Source of the DNA: Actinomycetes bacterium
GTDB lineage: Bacteria; Actinomycetota; Actinomycetes; Mycobacteriales; Mycobacteriaceae
Reading direction: 5' to 3'
NCBI GenBank assembly: GCA_022601135.1
Contig: JAHZJB010000075.1
Location: 1-62,008, forward strand
DNA length: 62,008 bases
Shown: one piece after another, positions 17,496 through 26,713 of the stretch
How positions within the stretch are numbered: position 1 is the first letter of the stretch
Layout: each line of letters opens with the position of its first letter
The notes under the pieces: model-generated
Told to the model about the DNA's origin: nothing
Databases searched by the model: none
The model's input: only the letters and a program-made list of their open reading frames with translations
Position numbers and translations under genes: made by a program

Positions 17496-18164
17496 CTAGA
17501 TTTGGAGTCGAGACAAGAACGGTTCCGCGACGTCGGCGGTATGCGTCACGGCCGCCGCGATGCCGGCGGCGACACCCGTGGCCAGCGTCTGCACGGACAT
17601 GCTCGGGGCGCCCAGGTTTCGGTCGAGCGCGGCAACTTCCGGCAGGTACGGCAGGTGCAGCCAGCCGGCGCGGATCGGCAAGTTGTGGGTGGCGATGTGG
17701 TGCAGCATGCCGTACATCAGGTGGTTGCAGACGAAAGTGCCAGCGGCATCGGATAAATCAGCGGGTATACCAGCGCGGCGCATCGCCAGCACCATGGCGC
17801 GATTGGGCGTCGTGGCCCAGTAGGCAACGGGGCCGTCGGCAGCGGTCGGTTCACCATTGAGGATTTTGCCCGCGGTGTCGGCCACGCCGTAGCGCGCGCA
17901 GTCGTTGAGGTTTTGCGCCAACCGTTCGACGGTGATCATGGCCCGGCCGCCGAATTCGCCAAGCATGATCAGCACGTCGGGCTTTTCTTCCTCTACCGCC
18001 TGCACGGTGGCTGCGACGGACTCGAAATAGGCACCCGGGACGATCCGCGACACTACCTTCGCGCCGGCAATGATCCTTCCGTCAACAGCTTCGGCTGCCA
18101 GTTGAGCGGGGTTCGTCGGTGTCATGGCATACGGGCCGAAACCCGTGACGAGCACTGTGGACAT
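17496..18164 (-). CDS. pcp: Pyroglutamyl-peptidase I
   Basis: This 222-residue cysteine peptidase of family C15 removes N-terminal pyroglutamate from peptides. The expected catalytic triad is visible: Glu80 in ITVERLAQN, Cys146 in AGTFVCNHLMY and His170 in GWLHLPYLPE. The N-terminal VLVTGFGPYAMTPTNPA is also typical. Length matches the family. The ATG at 18164 is preceded by a strong GGAGG site. It is cytoplasmic and lies upstream of the CPA2 antiporter gene on the same strand. About 50 bases separate it from the nitroreductase gene before it. Confidence 0.94.
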   Translation of the reverse strand: MSTVLVTGFGPYAMTPTNPAQLAAEAVDGRIIAGAKVVSRIVPGAYFESVAATVQAVEEEKPDVLIMLGEFGGRAMITVERLAQNLNDCARYGVADTAGKILNGEPTAADGPVAYWATTPNRAMVLAMRRAGIPADLSDAAGTFVCNHLMYGMLHHIATHNLPIRAGWLHLPYLPEVAALDRNLGAPSMSVQTLATGVAAGIAAAVTHTADVAEPFLSRLQI

Positions 18165-18217
18165 ACGGGAACCTCCACGTTTGTACGCTGATCTGGCCGG
18201 TCACGGTGCAACGGTCG

Positions 18218-19138
18218 TCATGGGGCGGCTACTCGCCCAGGTTCTGCGTCCCACGTGGTGATCTGGCTCACCGGACGTCGAGCGACTGGCGTAAGCGGGT
18301 CGCCGCTGGTCGGCGCCCAGCCCAGCCGCAGCAGAGTTTGCGGGTAAGCCTCCCCCTCGAACACCTCGCAGCCCAGCGCCAGACGATCGCGCGCATTCTG
18401 CAACGGCTGCGTCAGCGGGCAACTCGCCAGACCCATCGCGGTAGCCGACAACGCTATTTGACTCAAGGTCTCGCCGGCTCGCAACCGCATGGAGTCGGTA
18501 TCGCTATCGGTCCCCAGCACCACCATCGCGGCATCGTCGGTGTCTGCTCCGTTCGCGCTGCCGACGTCCCTCGCGTATCGAAGCGTGACATCGCCTTCCT
18601 CGAGCCGGGCCCATCGGATCTTGGGAACGACGCCCATTGCCACCTTGCACCGTGCGGCACGGATGTGGAAGAACTCGAGCGTGCCCGCCGGAATCGACTC
18701 CGCACTGTAGCGGCGGCGGTCGGCCCGTCGCCGCGGAATAGCTTCCGCTAATTCGATATTCACTGGACGCGCCGGCATTTCCACCAATTCGATCAGTGCC
18801 AAATGACTGGAATCGTCAGGATCGGGGAATCGTCGGACCCGGGGGGACCAACCCACGGCGGCCAGCGCGGTGAGGCAGTGATCCAGTACCGCGCCACAGC
18901 TGAGGAGGACGTCGCGCCGGTCGGAGTCGGTGTCGCCGAGTTGGCGACTCCAGTCAACGTAGAGATCCAAGCCGTCACGACCAACCCGCCACCGCCAGGG
19001 TTGCGAATTCTGGACTGACGGGGCACGGGCGGCGAGATCCAGCGCCCTCTCCAACGTCGCTGCGTCGGGCAAGCTACCGGCCAGAAGTCTCACCTCCACA
19101 AAAACAGCCCGCGCTGATACCACCGTCGGTTTCATCAT
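18218..19138 (-). CDS. Acg-like nitroreductase family protein
   Basis: The ~306-residue protein belongs to the mycobacterial Acg (Rv2032) branch of the nitroreductase fold. Recognisable parts are LDLAARAPSVQNSQPWRWRV near the N-terminus and LSQIALSATAMGLASCPLTQPL towards the C-terminus. Acg proteins bind flavin but have a covered active site and may store or sequester flavin rather than reduce nitro compounds. Many are under DosR hypoxia control, but I found no clear DosR box upstream. The frame starts with GTG 19150, but the ATG pair at 19138/19135 sits at better spacing from CAGGG. It is divergent from the protein kinase gene. Confidence 0.85.
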   Translation of the reverse strand: MMKPTVVSARAVFVEVRLLAGSLPDAATLERALDLAARAPSVQNSQPWRWRVGRDGLDLYVDWSRQLGDTDSDRRDVLLSCGAVLDHCLTALAAVGWSPRVRRFPDPDDSSHLALIELVEMPARPVNIELAEAIPRRRADRRRYSAESIPAGTLEFFHIRAARCKVAMGVVPKIRWARLEEGDVTLRYARDVGSANGADTDDAAMVVLGTDSDTDSMRLRAGETLSQIALSATAMGLASCPLTQPLQNARDRLALGCEVFEGEAYPQTLLRLGWAPTSGDPLTPVARRPVSQITTWDAEPGRVAAP

Positions 19139-19287
19139 AGGACCCTGCACCGGGTTGCATGAGGATGCCGGTGGCTACCTGCCCGGGCGCGTCGGTCGAC
19201 AGCCGCCGCAGAGCGTCCCGATCCGCCCTGTGACGGACGGACGGTCACGGTATCGGCCGGACCACGATGATCAGCACACCGGTTTTG

Positions 19288-19293
19288 TAGGCT
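19288..19293 (+). promoter_or_regulatory. Candidate -10 box for the kinase gene
   Basis: TAGGCT fits TANNNT and ends six bases before the ATG at 19300, which would give a leaderless transcript. No ribosome binding site is visible. Inference only. Confidence 0.35.
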
Positions 19294-19299
19294 TTGGCT

Positions 19300-21153
19300 A
19301 TGCCGCTCAACGACGGTGACATTTTCGCCGGTTACACCATTCAGCGGCTGCTCGGCGCCGGCGGCATGGGCGAGGTCTACCTGGCCCGACATCCGCGACT
19401 GCCCCGACTGGACGCGCTCAAGATTCTGACCGCCGACGCCACCGGCGATCAGGAGTTCCGAGCCAGGTTCATTCGCGAGGCAGAGCTCGCCGCAACCCTG
19501 TGGCATCCGCACATCGTGGGTGTGCACGACCGGGGCGAGTTCGACGGTCGGCTGTGGATCTCAATGGACTTCGTGGACGGCACCGACGCCGGCCACCTGC
19601 TCGAGCAGCAGTACCCCTCGGGAATGCCTCTTGACTACGTAATAGAGATCGTCACTGCGGTTGCCGAAGCCCTGGACTTCGCTCATGAACGACGTCTGCT
19701 GCACCGCGATGTCAAGCCGGCCAACATCCTGGTGACGACCCCTTCGGAAGGCGCCCGGCGCCGAGTGTTGCTGACCGACTTCGGCATTGCCCGCGAAACC
19801 GACGACATGAGCGGTCTCACCGAAGCCAACATGGCGATCGGTACCGTGACCTACGCGGCGCCCGAGCAGCTGACCAGCAAGGCACTCGACGGCCGTGTCG
19901 ATCAATATGCGCTGGCGGCCACCACTTTTCATCTATTGACCGGCACCCCGCTGTTCAACAACTCCAACCGGGCTGTCGTGGTCGGCAACCATCTCCATAC
20001 GCCGCCCCCGAAGCTTTCCGAGCGCCGACCCGACCTCGCCCACCTTGACGCGGTGTTGGCAAAAGCCCTGGCGAAAGACCCCGCGGACCGGTACCCGCGG
20101 TGCCTGGACTTTGCCCAGGCACTCGCCGCCCCACCGGATGCGACCACCGACAACACGGCCAAGCCCGCGGGCGATACGCACGCCGCCGGGTCGGTCACCG
20201 GCGCTCATACCGCCCCCGTCGGCCCGGCAGACCGACTCGATCCGGCGGTGCCGTCGCAACCATCGCACACCAGGCGTCTCGACATGATGACGGTGCTCGG
20301 GACCGCACGTGCGATACAGAAAAGACCCCCCGGACCTGGTGAAAACGAGGAGGTCTGGTCCTTCCGCGTGGAGCGATACGACTCCACCGGGAAAGCACAC
20401 ACCGTGGTTCCGGTGCAACTGCGGGGCAACTCCATCGCCGGACAGCTCTCCGATGGAGACGTCGTGGAAGTCAACGGCTTCTGGGACAACCGCACGCTGT
20501 TCGCCGACGGCCTGGTCAACCATTCCGCCGGTCCCCGCCGGCGGTCCCCGGCAGCCACATTCAAGGCCAAACCCGCCAAGACTCCCGGGCCCAAGTCGCG
20601 CAGGGTGTTGGTGACTGTCCTGGGTGCGATGGTCGCCGCGATCACCGTGACGGCCTTCTTGGTCACCGGAGGGTTCGGGCTGTGGGCGGGTAGCAGCCCG
20701 GGGCAGATCGTGAAGCCCGAGCAGGCGACCGTGTTCTCCCCCGGCGGCTCACCTGACCATCCCGGACAAGCCGATCTGGCCATCGACGGCAATCCGGACA
20801 CGTCATGGCCCACCGACACCTACCAGGACGCGGAACCGTTCCCCGTGTTCAAGGAAGGCGTCGGATTGATCCTGGAGTTGCCCGAGCCCACCGCACTGAG
20901 TCAGGTGACGATCGACGTGCCGAGCACCGGAACCGAGGTGCAGATCCGGGCAGCCGACAGCCCCACGCCTGCGAGCCTGTCCGACACCACCGAGCTGACC
21001 CCCGTCGTGTCGCTGGAGCCCGGAGAAAACACCATTAACGTGCGCAATAAGAAACGAACATCCAATGTCCTGGTGTGGATCGCGAAATTGGGTACGACGG
21101 ACGGGCAGAGCCGCACCGATATCTCAGACATCACCCTGCGGGCCGCCCGCTGA
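19300..21153 (+). CDS. Membrane Ser/Thr protein kinase with Rv3910-like ectodomain
   Basis: The 617-residue Hanks-type kinase has all core motifs: glycine loop GAGGMG (19-24), Lys41, catalytic HRDVKPAN (135-142), DFG (160-162) and APE (187-189). A compact beta-rich module at ~330-407 ([10 protein letters not shown]... to LFADGLVNH) resembles an OB-fold and is unusual for mycobacterial Pkns. One transmembrane helix (~436-457) is followed by an extracellular domain of ~160 residues. That domain strongly recalls the C-terminal domain of M. tuberculosis Rv3910 (MviN): [48 protein letters not shown]. It may sense cell wall precursors or lipids. The frame also has TTG 19294, but ATG 19300 gives the usual N-terminus. 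Confidence 0.9.
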   Translation: MPLNDGDIFAGYTIQRLLGAGGMGEVYLARHPRLPRLDALKILTADATGDQEFRARFIREAELAATLWHPHIVGVHDRGEFDGRLWISMDFVDGTDAGHLLEQQYPSGMPLDYVIEIVTAVAEALDFAHERRLLHRDVKPANILVTTPSEGARRRVLLTDFGIARETDDMSGLTEANMAIGTVTYAAPEQLTSKALDGRVDQYALAATTFHLLTGTPLFNNSNRAVVVGNHLHTPPPKLSERRPDLAHLDAVLAKALAKDPADRYPRCLDFAQALAAPPDATTDNTAKPAGDTHAAGSVTGAHTAPVGPADRLDPAVPSQPSHTRRLDMMTVLGTARAIQKRPPGPGENEEVWSFRVERYDSTGKAHTVVPVQLRGNSIAGQLSDGDVVEVNGFWDNRTLFADGLVNHSAGPRRRSPAATFKAKPAKTPGPKSRRVLVTVLGAMVAAITVTAFLVTGGFGLWAGSSPGQIVKPEQATVFSPGGSPDHPGQADLAIDGNPDTSWPTDTYQDAEPFPVFKEGVGLILELPEPTALSQVTIDVPSTGTEVQIRAADSPTPASLSDTTELTPVVSLEPGENTINVRNKKRTSNVLVWIAKLGTTDGQSRTDISDITLRAAR

Positions 21154-21234
21154 GCTGCCCGGCTTCTCTTGACACCGGGGCCGGGCTGGTCGTCAATTTT
21201 TTGACAAATTAACCATCCGGAGCCGACGTACGGC

Positions 21235-21657
21235 ATGGTTGACATCATGGCAAGTCAGATCCCGGGCCCCAAGGACATCAAGGCTGCGGCGCAGGCTGCG
21301 GCGGAAACAGCACAGCTCGCCGCGACGAGTGCGTTGCGGATCCCACCCGCATCGATCCAGCTCGCCGCCGAAATGCCGGATCTCATCGAGAATCTGGCGA
21401 GCGTCACCGAACGGCTCAACACGGCAATCGACCGAGCCGAGCGTTACCTGGCGCTCGCCGATCCGATGATCCGGACTCTGGATTCGCTGCTGCCGCAATT
21501 GGAGGCGCTGGTCGAGACAGGAAACGATCTGTACAACGCTGCCTCGTCGTTGCCAGGGGTGTCTACTCTAGGGCGATTCGCAAGTCGCGGTTCGGAGGAT
21601 CCAGCGACAGGAAAACCCAAGAAAGGCCGATCCTCGAAGCCGAGGTCGAAGTCGTAG
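21235..21657 (+). CDS. Small conserved mycobacterial protein, unknown function
   Basis: This ~140-residue soluble protein has an Ala/Glu-rich helical N-terminus (DIKAAAQAAAETAQLAA), a helical middle with regular heptad-like spacing (MPDLIENLASVTERLNTAIDRAERYLALAD), and a Lys/Arg/Ser-rich basic tail (KPKKGRSSKPRSKS). I do not recognise a named domain. The basic tail could contact nucleic acid or acidic membrane lipid. Start may be ATG 21235 or ATG 21247; neither has a clear Shine-Dalgarno site. The upstream gap holds two TTGACA hexamers (21169 and 21201) but no convincing -10 at the right distance. It follows the kinase gene by about 80 bases and converges on the next gene with 15 bases between. 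Confidence 0.7.
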   Translation: MVDIMASQIPGPKDIKAAAQAAAETAQLAATSALRIPPASIQLAAEMPDLIENLASVTERLNTAIDRAERYLALADPMIRTLDSLLPQLEALVETGNDLYNAASSLPGVSTLGRFASRGSEDPATGKPKKGRSSKPRSKS

Positions 21658-21672
21658 TTCCGGGAGGGCGGC

Positions 21673-23142
21673 TCAGGCTGCCTGGTCGCCGAGGGCCGAC
21701 CAGCGAGGGATTCGCTGGCCGCCGACCCGAACGCCCCGTTGATGGAGGGTGACCAGCGAGCCGGAACGAACCACACCAAGGGGTCCCGGGCCCGCAAAGC
21801 GTGCGATCCCGGCCATCTTCAGCGCGAAGCCGGCTTTGGCCTGCCGGTATCCCACCCGGGCGCCGGCACCGAAGACGACGAGTAGGCCTACGAGACCCGG
21901 GAGTGCACCGGTGGCCAGGGCCCACAACGACAGCGGCACCAGCATCGCGCCGAAAGCCCGATCGAACAACGTTTCATACTTGCCCGCCATGGCAGGTATC
22001 GACGCGGGAACCACCTGGCTCGGTGCAGCGAGCGCGGTAAATGCGATCGGGCTGTGCGCCGCGAATCCCGAACGTGCGACGACGTCGTCGACCAGTTGCT
22101 GAGGTGCCAGCGGCAGCATCGGCGCAGCTACTGTTGGAGCGACGGACACCGGCTCGTCGGGCGCGACCACCACGCGATCTCGGTGGGCGGACTGTTCACC
22201 GACCAGCGCCGGACCGGTTCCGGGGCCGATCGTGAGAAAACCGAAGTTTGCGGCAAGGTCCGACGGTAACAGCATCACGGCAGTCGCCGACTGCGTCACG
22301 GAGTTCATGATGACCTCCACCAGCGCGAGGACATCGGACAATGGGGTTTCGGATGTGGGTAGTGCCCACAGCGCGGGCGGAATCGCGGCGACAGCGTCTC
22401 CGAGGGATACGACCACCGTGTTCACGGTGTTTCCCAGCGTCGCGACAACCGCGGTCGAGGTACCCACCAAGTCCGTGGTCAACTCGGCGACCACCTCGTT
22501 CAACGTCGGCGGCTTAATCGCCGGAACCGCCTCGGGCTCTGCGGCGGGACTGCCGTGCGCGGTTGAGGCCACCTCGCTTGCCACGACGGCGGGCCGCGTC
22601 GGCGAACTTCCCCCGGTCGGCGTCGCCGTAACGGGAACGGCGGCCACGGGCTCGGCCTCACCGGTGCCCGTCTCCGGCGCAGCTACGACTGGCTCGGGGG
22701 CCGCCTGCGCGTCCGTCACCTCCGACGCCGTAGCCGCCGACAGCGCCTCTGCGGTGGATCGGTCTTCGCTGGGCTCCGCCTCGGCGAGAGCCTCGACGTC
22801 GACGGCCACGTCGGATTCTGCTGATTCCAACTCAGCAACCACCGACTCCTCGACATCCTGCCCATCGACACTTGTTGCCGAGAGCTGGACGGAATCAGCC
22901 TCCCGAGAGAGCAGCGGGTCCCGGCCGCCGAACGTTGTCCTGAGGGATTCGCGAATACTCGCGACAGAGACGCCGGAGGCCGTCGAGGCCCCGTTCTCGG
23001 TGGTGGAGCCGTCGGAATCCGATGAACGTGCGGTCGAATCGCCGCCGTCGGTGTCCGCCACGGCGGTCGCCCCACCGGCGCTACCGATCAACAGCGCGGT
23101 GGAGAGCACCAGGACGCCTGTCGCGGAGCGAAGACCCTGCAT
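21673..23142 (-). CDS. Secreted acidic Ser/Ala/Glu-rich mycobacterial protein with C-terminal membrane module
   Basis: The 489-residue protein starts with a Sec signal peptide (GLRSATGVLVLSTALLIGSA) and cleavage is likely near ATAVAD. A long low-complexity region rich in Asp, Ser, Thr, Glu and Ala follows (~30-230). Then comes a segment with LNEVVAELTTDLVGTSTAVV and TPLSDVLALVEVIMNSVTQS. The C-terminus has a hydrophobic stretch, then RVGYRQAKAGFALKMAGIA and GPLGVVRSGSLV. From memory this tail ends many otherwise unrelated mycobacterial secreted proteins and may be an envelope-anchoring module. The frame extends to 23202, but ATG 23142 has GGGGAGG eight bases upstream and fits the signal peptide. 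Function unknown. Confidence 0.82.
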   Translation of the reverse strand: MQGLRSATGVLVLSTALLIGSAGGATAVADTDGGDSTARSSDSDGSTTENGASTASGVSVASIRESLRTTFGGRDPLLSREADSVQLSATSVDGQDVEESVVAELESAESDVAVDVEALAEAEPSEDRSTAEALSAATASEVTDAQAAPEPVVAAPETGTGEAEPVAAVPVTATPTGGSSPTRPAVVASEVASTAHGSPAAEPEAVPAIKPPTLNEVVAELTTDLVGTSTAVVATLGNTVNTVVVSLGDAVAAIPPALWALPTSETPLSDVLALVEVIMNSVTQSATAVMLLPSDLAANFGFLTIGPGTGPALVGEQSAHRDRVVVAPDEPVSVAPTVAAPMLPLAPQQLVDDVVARSGFAAHSPIAFTALAAPSQVVPASIPAMAGKYETLFDRAFGAMLVPLSLWALATGALPGLVGLLVVFGAGARVGYRQAKAGFALKMAGIARFAGPGPLGVVRSGSLVTLHQRGVRVGGQRIPRWSALGDQAA

Positions 23143-23407
23143 AGTCGGAGCCTCCCCTCGACGCGGATCGAACCAGGTTTTCGTCACACCACCGCCAGCC
23201 ATTGTCGCACAAGTTCGCTTCCAGGACGATTGCGTTGCCTCAGCAAATATCCCAAAAACAGGACGCCATCGGTCACCGCGGGGGAAACGGCGTCACCACG
23301 TCCGATTGCTGCCCGAACCACCCAGGATACCGGCAGCGACCCGTCCCACCCCGAATCCGATACCGTCGCAGCACGGGCCAGACCCACGACCAGACACTGA
23401 GGTGCCA

Positions 23408-23818
23408 ATGCATTCTTTCCGCAAAGCCGTTGAAGACCGCGACGAAGCCGCCATCGAGGCATTGCTGGCCGAGGACGTCGTGTTCACCAGTCCGGTCGCC
23501 TTCAAGCCCTATCCGGGCAAACCCATCACTGCCGCGATCCTGCGTGGCGTGATGTGTGTCTTCACCGATTTTCGGTACACGCGCGAGATCGGCGATCCCG
23601 ACGGTCAGGACCACGCGTTGGTGTTCGAGGCAACAGTCGCCGGGAAAAAGGTCACCGGCTGCGACTTTCTGCACGTCAACGACGACGGGCTGATCGACGA
23701 CTTCATGGTGATGGTGCGGCCCCTGTCGGCTGCGACGGCTTTGGCCGAAGCGATGGGCGCCCAGTTCGACCGTATCCAACGCGATGCCCTCGAATCCGGC
23801 CAACAGCTCCACCCCTAG
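23408..23818 (+). CDS. SnoaL/NTF2-like fold protein
   Basis: The 136-residue protein fits the cone-shaped NTF2/SnoaL fold: an N-terminal helix pair (SFRKAVEDRDEAAIEALLAEDVVF), a strand with AFKPYPGKPITAAILRG, then the sheet VFEATVAGKKVTGCDFLHVNDDGLIDDFMVMVRP. Such proteins are small-molecule isomerases, hydrolases or ligand binders. No specific reaction can be assigned. The frame is open for 390 codons upstream, but that part is antisense to the secreted acidic protein. ATG 23408 with GAGGTG just upstream is the plausible start. Its last 35 bases overlap the start of the MFS gene, so the two are probably co-translated. Confidence 0.87.
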   Translation: MHSFRKAVEDRDEAAIEALLAEDVVFTSPVAFKPYPGKPITAAILRGVMCVFTDFRYTREIGDPDGQDHALVFEATVAGKKVTGCDFLHVNDDGLIDDFMVMVRPLSAATALAEAMGAQFDRIQRDALESGQQLHP

Positions 23819-25325
23819 GCCATCGAACCCGGGGCGGTCGATCCCGGCTGCGGCGGCGCCCGCCTGCGCCGACCCGCGGACACCAGGTGCCCATCGGGGG
23901 AATTGGCTGGTCGTCGCATTGAGCGTGGTGGTCCTCACCGTCGCCGTGCTACAGACCGCGGTGGTCCCGGTACTCGGCGTGATCGCCGATCAACTGGGTG
24001 TCTCGACCGTTGCGGCCAGTTGGGCGGTGACGGCCAACCTGCTGGCGGCCGCCGCTGCCACCCCGTTGATCGGACGGCTCGCCGACCTGCACCGCAAGAA
24101 GCGCGTGCTGCTGATCGTGCTCGTAGTCGTGCTGGTCGGCTGCCTGCTCGCGGCTACCACGGCGTCGCTGGCGGTGCTGATCGTCGCCCGAGTGCTACAG
24201 GCGGCGTCGTTTGCCCTGTATCCGATCAGCATCGCCATCCTTCGCGAAGAACTCAGGCCCGGACGAATGGGATCGGCGATGGCCACGCTGTCGGGCACTC
24301 TGGGGTTCGGCGGCGGCGCCAGCCTGGTGGCGGTCGGTCTCTTGATGAGCGGTACCCCCGCGTATCACCGCGTATTCTGGCTCACCACGGCATTCACGGT
24401 GATCGTCTTGGCGATCGTGGTGTTCGTGGTTCCCGACCGCCCGCCAGGCACCACCGGGTCGGTCGACTGGCTGGGCGCCGTCGGTTTGGCAGCCGGGCTG
24501 ACGTCCACCCTGCTGGCCATCACCCAGGGCAACACGTGGGGGTGGGGCTCGCCCGCCACGATCGCCAGCGCCGCCGGGGGGGTCGTCATCTTGCTGGGCT
24601 GGTGGTTCTGGGAACAACGAACCGCCCGGCCGCTGGTCTCCACCCGGATGCTGTCCCAGCGGACGATGCTGTTCACCAATCTCGCGACCATCTTCGTCGG
24701 CATGGGTCTGTATTTCGCGTTCCTGGGTCTCACTCAGTTCGTACAGATCCCGAGGGATCCGAACGATCCGGGCGGCTACGGCTTCGGTGCCGACGTGCTG
24801 GAGGCCAGCGTGGTCTACTTGCTGCCCGGGGCGCTGGCCGGATTCCTCATCGCGTTGATCAGCGGCCGGTTCATCGACCGGTTCGGCGCCCGCCCCGTGC
24901 TGGTGGTGGCCGCGTTGGCGGGAATCGCCGGTTTTCTGCTCATCGCCTTCGCCCACTCGTCGCCGTGGCAGGTGATCGTCGCCGGCATCCTGGCCAACGC
25001 CTACATCAGCCTCGGCTACGGTGCGCTACCGGCACTGGTGGTCGGCGAAGTGACCGCCGGCGAGACGGGTATCGCGACGAGCATGAACGCGATCGCCCGC
25101 ACGGTCGGCAGCGCCACCGCGGCCGCAATTGTCGCGGTGTTACTGAGCCGAACCTCGGCCACGGGTACGCCGATGGAGAGTAGCTTCGTCGCGATCTTCC
25201 TCGGCGGAGCTGCGACCGCAGCGCTGGCGATGCTCCTCATCGCGCGGTCCCAGCCGCGCGCTCCGTCCGCCGGGGCCGTCGCGGCACGCTACGAATCGCG
25301 TGCCATGAACCACGAGTGGGGCTGA
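23784..25325 (+). CDS. MFS transporter, EmrB/QacA (DHA2)-like
   Basis: The 513-residue protein has about 14 transmembrane segments and the MFS loop motif in PLIGRLADLHRKKRVLL. It also has a later GRFIDRFGARPVL loop and a short charged C-terminus. DHA2 transporters export drugs or hydrophobic metabolites with proton antiport. The ~40-residue Pro/Ser/Ala-rich N-terminus before the first helix overlaps the SnoaL-like gene, so a later start cannot be excluded, but no better-placed ATG is visible. It is probably co-transcribed with the SnoaL-like gene. The substrate is unknown. Confidence 0.9.
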   Translation: MPSNPANSSTPRPSNPGRSIPAAAAPACADPRTPGAHRGNWLVVALSVVVLTVAVLQTAVVPVLGVIADQLGVSTVAASWAVTANLLAAAAATPLIGRLADLHRKKRVLLIVLVVVLVGCLLAATTASLAVLIVARVLQAASFALYPISIAILREELRPGRMGSAMATLSGTLGFGGGASLVAVGLLMSGTPAYHRVFWLTTAFTVIVLAIVVFVVPDRPPGTTGSVDWLGAVGLAAGLTSTLLAITQGNTWGWGSPATIASAAGGVVILLGWWFWEQRTARPLVSTRMLSQRTMLFTNLATIFVGMGLYFAFLGLTQFVQIPRDPNDPGGYGFGADVLEASVVYLLPGALAGFLIALISGRFIDRFGARPVLVVAALAGIAGFLLIAFAHSSPWQVIVAGILANAYISLGYGALPALVVGEVTAGETGIATSMNAIARTVGSATAAAIVAVLLSRTSATGTPMESSFVAIFLGGAATAALAMLLIARSQPRAPSAGAVAARYESRAMNHEWG

Positions 25326-25422
25326 ACGTCCAGCGAGTTGGGCCGACGTACCGCGCCGCCGCCGACGCCGGCCAGCCGCATCGGTTGCGCAGGTCCATGC
25401 GATCCGCGAAGCTGGAGTCGAC

Positions 25423-25428
25423 GAAAGG
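25423..25428 (+). promoter_or_regulatory. Possible ribosome binding site for a CTG start
   Basis: GAAAGG lies nine bases before the in-frame CTG at 25438. It is the only Shine-Dalgarno-like site that could serve the N-terminus of the binding-protein gene in its own frame. Confidence 0.4.
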
Positions 25429-25437
25429 CCAGTCGCC

Positions 25438-26631
25438 CTGTCCCGTGATCTCCCTTCCCCGATCGACCCGCCGTCGTCGGCCGGGCCGGCCGCTTGCCGA
25501 ACCTCTCGGCGGCGCTTCATCGGCGGTGGGGCCGCGGCCGCGGCCGCGCTCACCCTGGGTCCGTCTTTCGTTACCGCCTGCGGGTCCGACAGCGGCACGT
25601 CGAGTCCAGGCTCCGGGGACGGCAGCCCCAGCGGCGGCACGCTACGCATTTCGAGCTGGCCCCTGTACATGGCCCCCGGTTTCATCGCCGCGTTCCAGAC
25701 CACGTCCGGGATCACGGTCGATTACAAGGAAGACATCAACGACAACGAACAATGGTTCGCCAAGGTCAGTGAGCCGTTGGCGCGCAAACAGGACATCGGC
25801 GCCGATCTGGCGGTGCCGACGACCCACACCGCGGTGCGGCTGCACCGACTCGGCTGGCTCAACGACATCAGCGACGAAGGCGTGCCGAACAAGAGAAATA
25901 TCCGACCCGACCTGCTGGAGGCCAGCGTCGACCCGGGCCGCACGTTCAGCGCCCCCTACCTGTCCGGGCTGGTCGGCATCGCCTACAACCGCGCTGCTAC
26001 CGGGCGAGACATCAACACCGTCGACGACATGTGGGATCCCGCGTTCAAGGGCCGGGTCAGCCTGTTCTCCGACCTACAGGACGGTCTCGGGATGATCATG
26101 CTCTCGCAGGGAAACACCCCCGAGGATCCCACCGGCGAGAGCGTCCAGCAGGCCATCGACCTGGTCCGGGAACAGAACGACCAGGGGCAAATCCGCAGGT
26201 TCACCGGCAATGACTACTCCAGCGGCCTTATGGCCGGCAATATTGCTGTAGCGCAGGCGTATTCGGGCGATGTGGTGCAGTTGCAGGCGGACAACCCCGA
26301 CTTGCAGTTCGTCGTTCCAGAATCGGGCGGAACCACATTCGTCGACACGATGGTCATCCCGTACACCACGCGGAACCAGAAGGCCGCCGAGGCGTGGATC
26401 GACTACGTCTACCACCGGGAGCACTACGCGAAGCTGGTCGCCTACACACAGTTCGTGCCGGTGTTGTCGGACATGACCGCGGCCCTGGAACGGGTCGATC
26501 CGGCCGCGGCCAGCAATCCGTTGATCAACCCGCCCCAGCAGATTCTGGACAAGTCGAAGAGCTGGGCGGCACTCACCGACGAGCAAACCCTGGATTTCAG
26601 CACCGCCTACGCGGCGGTCACCGGCGGCTGA
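25438..26631 (+). CDS. Polyamine-type ABC substrate-binding lipoprotein (PotD-like), unusual start
   Basis: The ~397-residue protein begins with a twin-arginine signal TSRRRFIGGGAAAAAALTLG (twin Arg codons from 25507), ending in a lipobox-like VTAC (Cys at 25579). Export by Tat as a lipoprotein is therefore likely. The mature part matches extracellular solute-binding proteins for spermidine/putrescine: LRISSWPLYMAPGFIAAF, NDNEQWFAKVSEPLA, NTVDDMWDPAFKGRVSLFSD, GNIAVAQAYSGDV. The first in-frame ATG is 25669, far inside the protein. Upstream the frame is open from 25309 but holds no ATG, GTG or TTG. CTG 25438 with GAAAGG nine bases before it is the best candidate. A frameshift from ATG 25397 is the alternative. 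No ABC permease or ATPase is adjacent. Confidence 0.78.
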   Translation: MSRDLPSPIDPPSSAGPAACRTSRRRFIGGGAAAAAALTLGPSFVTACGSDSGTSSPGSGDGSPSGGTLRISSWPLYMAPGFIAAFQTTSGITVDYKEDINDNEQWFAKVSEPLARKQDIGADLAVPTTHTAVRLHRLGWLNDISDEGVPNKRNIRPDLLEASVDPGRTFSAPYLSGLVGIAYNRAATGRDINTVDDMWDPAFKGRVSLFSDLQDGLGMIMLSQGNTPEDPTGESVQQAIDLVREQNDQGQIRRFTGNDYSSGLMAGNIAVAQAYSGDVVQLQADNPDLQFVVPESGGTTFVDTMVIPYTTRNQKAAEAWIDYVYHREHYAKLVAYTQFVPVLSDMTAALERVDPAAASNPLINPPQQILDKSKSWAALTDEQTLDFSTAYAAVTGG

Positions 26632-26713
26632 CAGGTCGTTCGGACGACGGAGCGCACCGATGCCGTCCGCGGCCGATGGGCCGGGAATCTGGTGGCGGCT
26701 GCCCGATGACCGG

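Noticed and set aside
19139..19299. DosR box upstream of the Acg-like nitroreductase
   Set aside because: No palindrome resembling the DosR consensus was found in the gap.
21169..21206. Two TTGACA boxes as promoters of the small helical protein
   Set aside because: No acceptable -10 hexamer lies 16-19 bases downstream of either.
22232..23407. Long N-terminal extension of the SnoaL-like frame
   Set aside because: It is antisense to the secreted acidic protein and only mirrors its low-complexity codons; ATG 23408 with GAGGTG is the sensible start.
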